Below, piece after piece: positions 6,364 through 7,154 of a stretch of 7,154 bases of DNA; the first letter of the stretch is position 1; the number at the start of each line of letters is the position of its first letter. The notes under the pieces were generated by a model. That model saw only the letters and a list, made by a program, of their open reading frames with translations, did not search any database and was not told the origin of the DNA. The position numbers and the translations under genes were made by a program. This DNA is from Bifidobacteriaceae bacterium (GTDB lineage: Bacteria; Actinomycetota; Actinomycetes; Actinomycetales; WQXJ01): positions 1 through 7,154 of the forward strand of contig JAIRPS010000204.1 of assembly GCA_031256885.1 (NCBI GenBank). The letters run 5' to 3'.

Positions 6364-7154
6364 CCAATTTAGCGGTAATTGGGTCGGGCGCTTTTGGCAC
6401 AACCTTTGCTTTAATCGCTGCCGATGCCGGTGCACATGTCCGCATTTTAGCGCGCGACCGGCGATTAGCTAGTGCGGTTAACCGTCGGCATCGTAACGAC
6501 AAATATTTACCTGGCATTGTTTTACCATCAACCATCACTGCCGGCACCGACCCTGCTGAGGTTCTCCAAGAAGCAGAGATTGTGCTGGTGGCGGTGGCTG
6601 CTCAAGCTGCTGACCCATTACTGAAACGAATTGCTGACGCAGTGCCTGGCCAAGCGGTAGTGGTTTCCTTAATGAAAGGGGTTGAACTGGGCAGTGGGCG
6701 GCGGATGAGTGAAGTAATTAGTCAAGTGTTAGAACGTTCCGCTGAACAAGTGGCCTGTGTTAGTGGGCCGAATCTAGCCCGTCAACTGGCGCAGCGTCAA
6801 CCAGCCGGAACTGTGGTGGCTTCAGCTAACTTGGCAACAGCTGAACGGGTGGCAGCGGCTTTGTCAACCGACTACCTCCGCACATACACAAGTAGTGATT
6901 TGGTGGGGGTGGAACTGTGCGGGGCAGTTAAAAACGTCATCGCCTTTGCTTGCGGTGTGGCCAGCGGTTTAGGTTTTGGCGCTAACACGGTGACAACCCT
7001 GATGACTCGCGGTTTAGCTGAACTGACCCGCCTCGGTTTGGCATATGGTGCCAATCTGGAAACTTTCAGCGGGTTGGCTGGGGTTGGTGATTTAGCAGTG
7101 ACATGTCTCTCGCCGGTATCGCGCAACCACCGGGCTGGTCTGGCACTTGGACAG
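6360..7154 (+). CDS. gpsA: Glycerol-3-phosphate dehydrogenase [NAD(P)+], 3' end outside window
   Basis: Reduces dihydroxyacetone phosphate to glycerol-3-phosphate, the backbone of phospholipids (cytoplasm). The frame starts at GTG 6360 and stays open for 265 codons to the right edge; the usual length is about 330, so roughly the last fifth is missing. Family marks are the Rossmann motif GSGAFG (8-13), SLMKGVELG (103-111, K106), SGPNLARQLAQRQPAGT (135-151), GVELCGAVKNVIAFACG (183-199, catalytic K191), GFGANT...LMTRGLAEL (205-222) and GLAGVGDLAVTC (238-249) followed by SRNHR (254-258). ELCGAVKN has Cys where Gly is common. The start overlaps the plsC stop as GTGA (6360-6363) with no Shine-Dalgarno, so coupled translation is likely. 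In related actinobacteria a ddl gene often follows; that is outside the window. Confidence 0.95.
   Translation, partial: MTNLAVIGSGAFGTTFALIAADAGAHVRILARDRRLASAVNRRHRNDKYLPGIVLPSTITAGTDPAEVLQEAEIVLVAVAAQAADPLLKRIADAVPGQAVVVSLMKGVELGSGRRMSEVISQVLERSAEQVACVSGPNLARQLAQRQPAGTVVASANLATAERVAAALSTDYLRTYTSSDLVGVELCGAVKNVIAFACGVASGLGFGANTVTTLMTRGLAELTRLGLAYGANLETFSGLAGVGDLAVTCLSPVSRNHRAGLALGQ

Overview
The window looks like chromosomal DNA of an actinobacterium of moderate G+C content (roughly the mid-50s percent by eye). The case rests on an LtbR/NdgR-type IclR regulator divergent from leuCD, the actinobacterial style of LeuD ([11 protein letters not shown]), and the order leuC-leuD-murA-plsC-gpsA. 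I cannot name a genus from the sequence.

Left part, minus strand (1-2038): an IclR-family regulator (2038 to 1211) is followed, with a 20-bp overlap, by a membrane acyltransferase-3 gene (1230 to beyond position 1). The acyltransferase is cut by the left edge of the window. It carries an unusual N-terminal extension of about 70 residues, rich in Arg and Gln and encoded by a degenerate ~30-bp tandem repeat (1017-1163). From the conserved catalytic arginine onward it is a normal acyltransferase-3 membrane domain.

Divergent intergenic region (2039-2227): it holds two inverted repeats of identical geometry (5-bp arm, 5-bp spacer, 5-bp arm), TCTCA/TGAGA and ACTAG/CTAGT. Their centres lie exactly 20 bp apart, close to the iclR start. 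It also holds three GGTGAG words and a strong leuC ribosome binding site. These are the natural candidates for operators of the IclR regulator acting on itself and on leuCD.

Right part, plus strand (2228-7154): a tightly packed set, leuC, leuD, murA, plsC, gpsA, with gpsA cut by the right edge. LeuC and LeuD form isopropylmalate isomerase of leucine synthesis. MurA commits UDP-GlcNAc to peptidoglycan. PlsC and GpsA serve glycerophospholipid synthesis (acylation of lysophosphatidate, and supply of glycerol-3-phosphate). Spacing is 47 bp, ATGA overlap, 1 bp and GTGA overlap, so this is almost certainly one transcription unit tying an amino-acid pathway to envelope building. No RNA genes, insertion sequences, CRISPR arrays or convincing terminators were seen.
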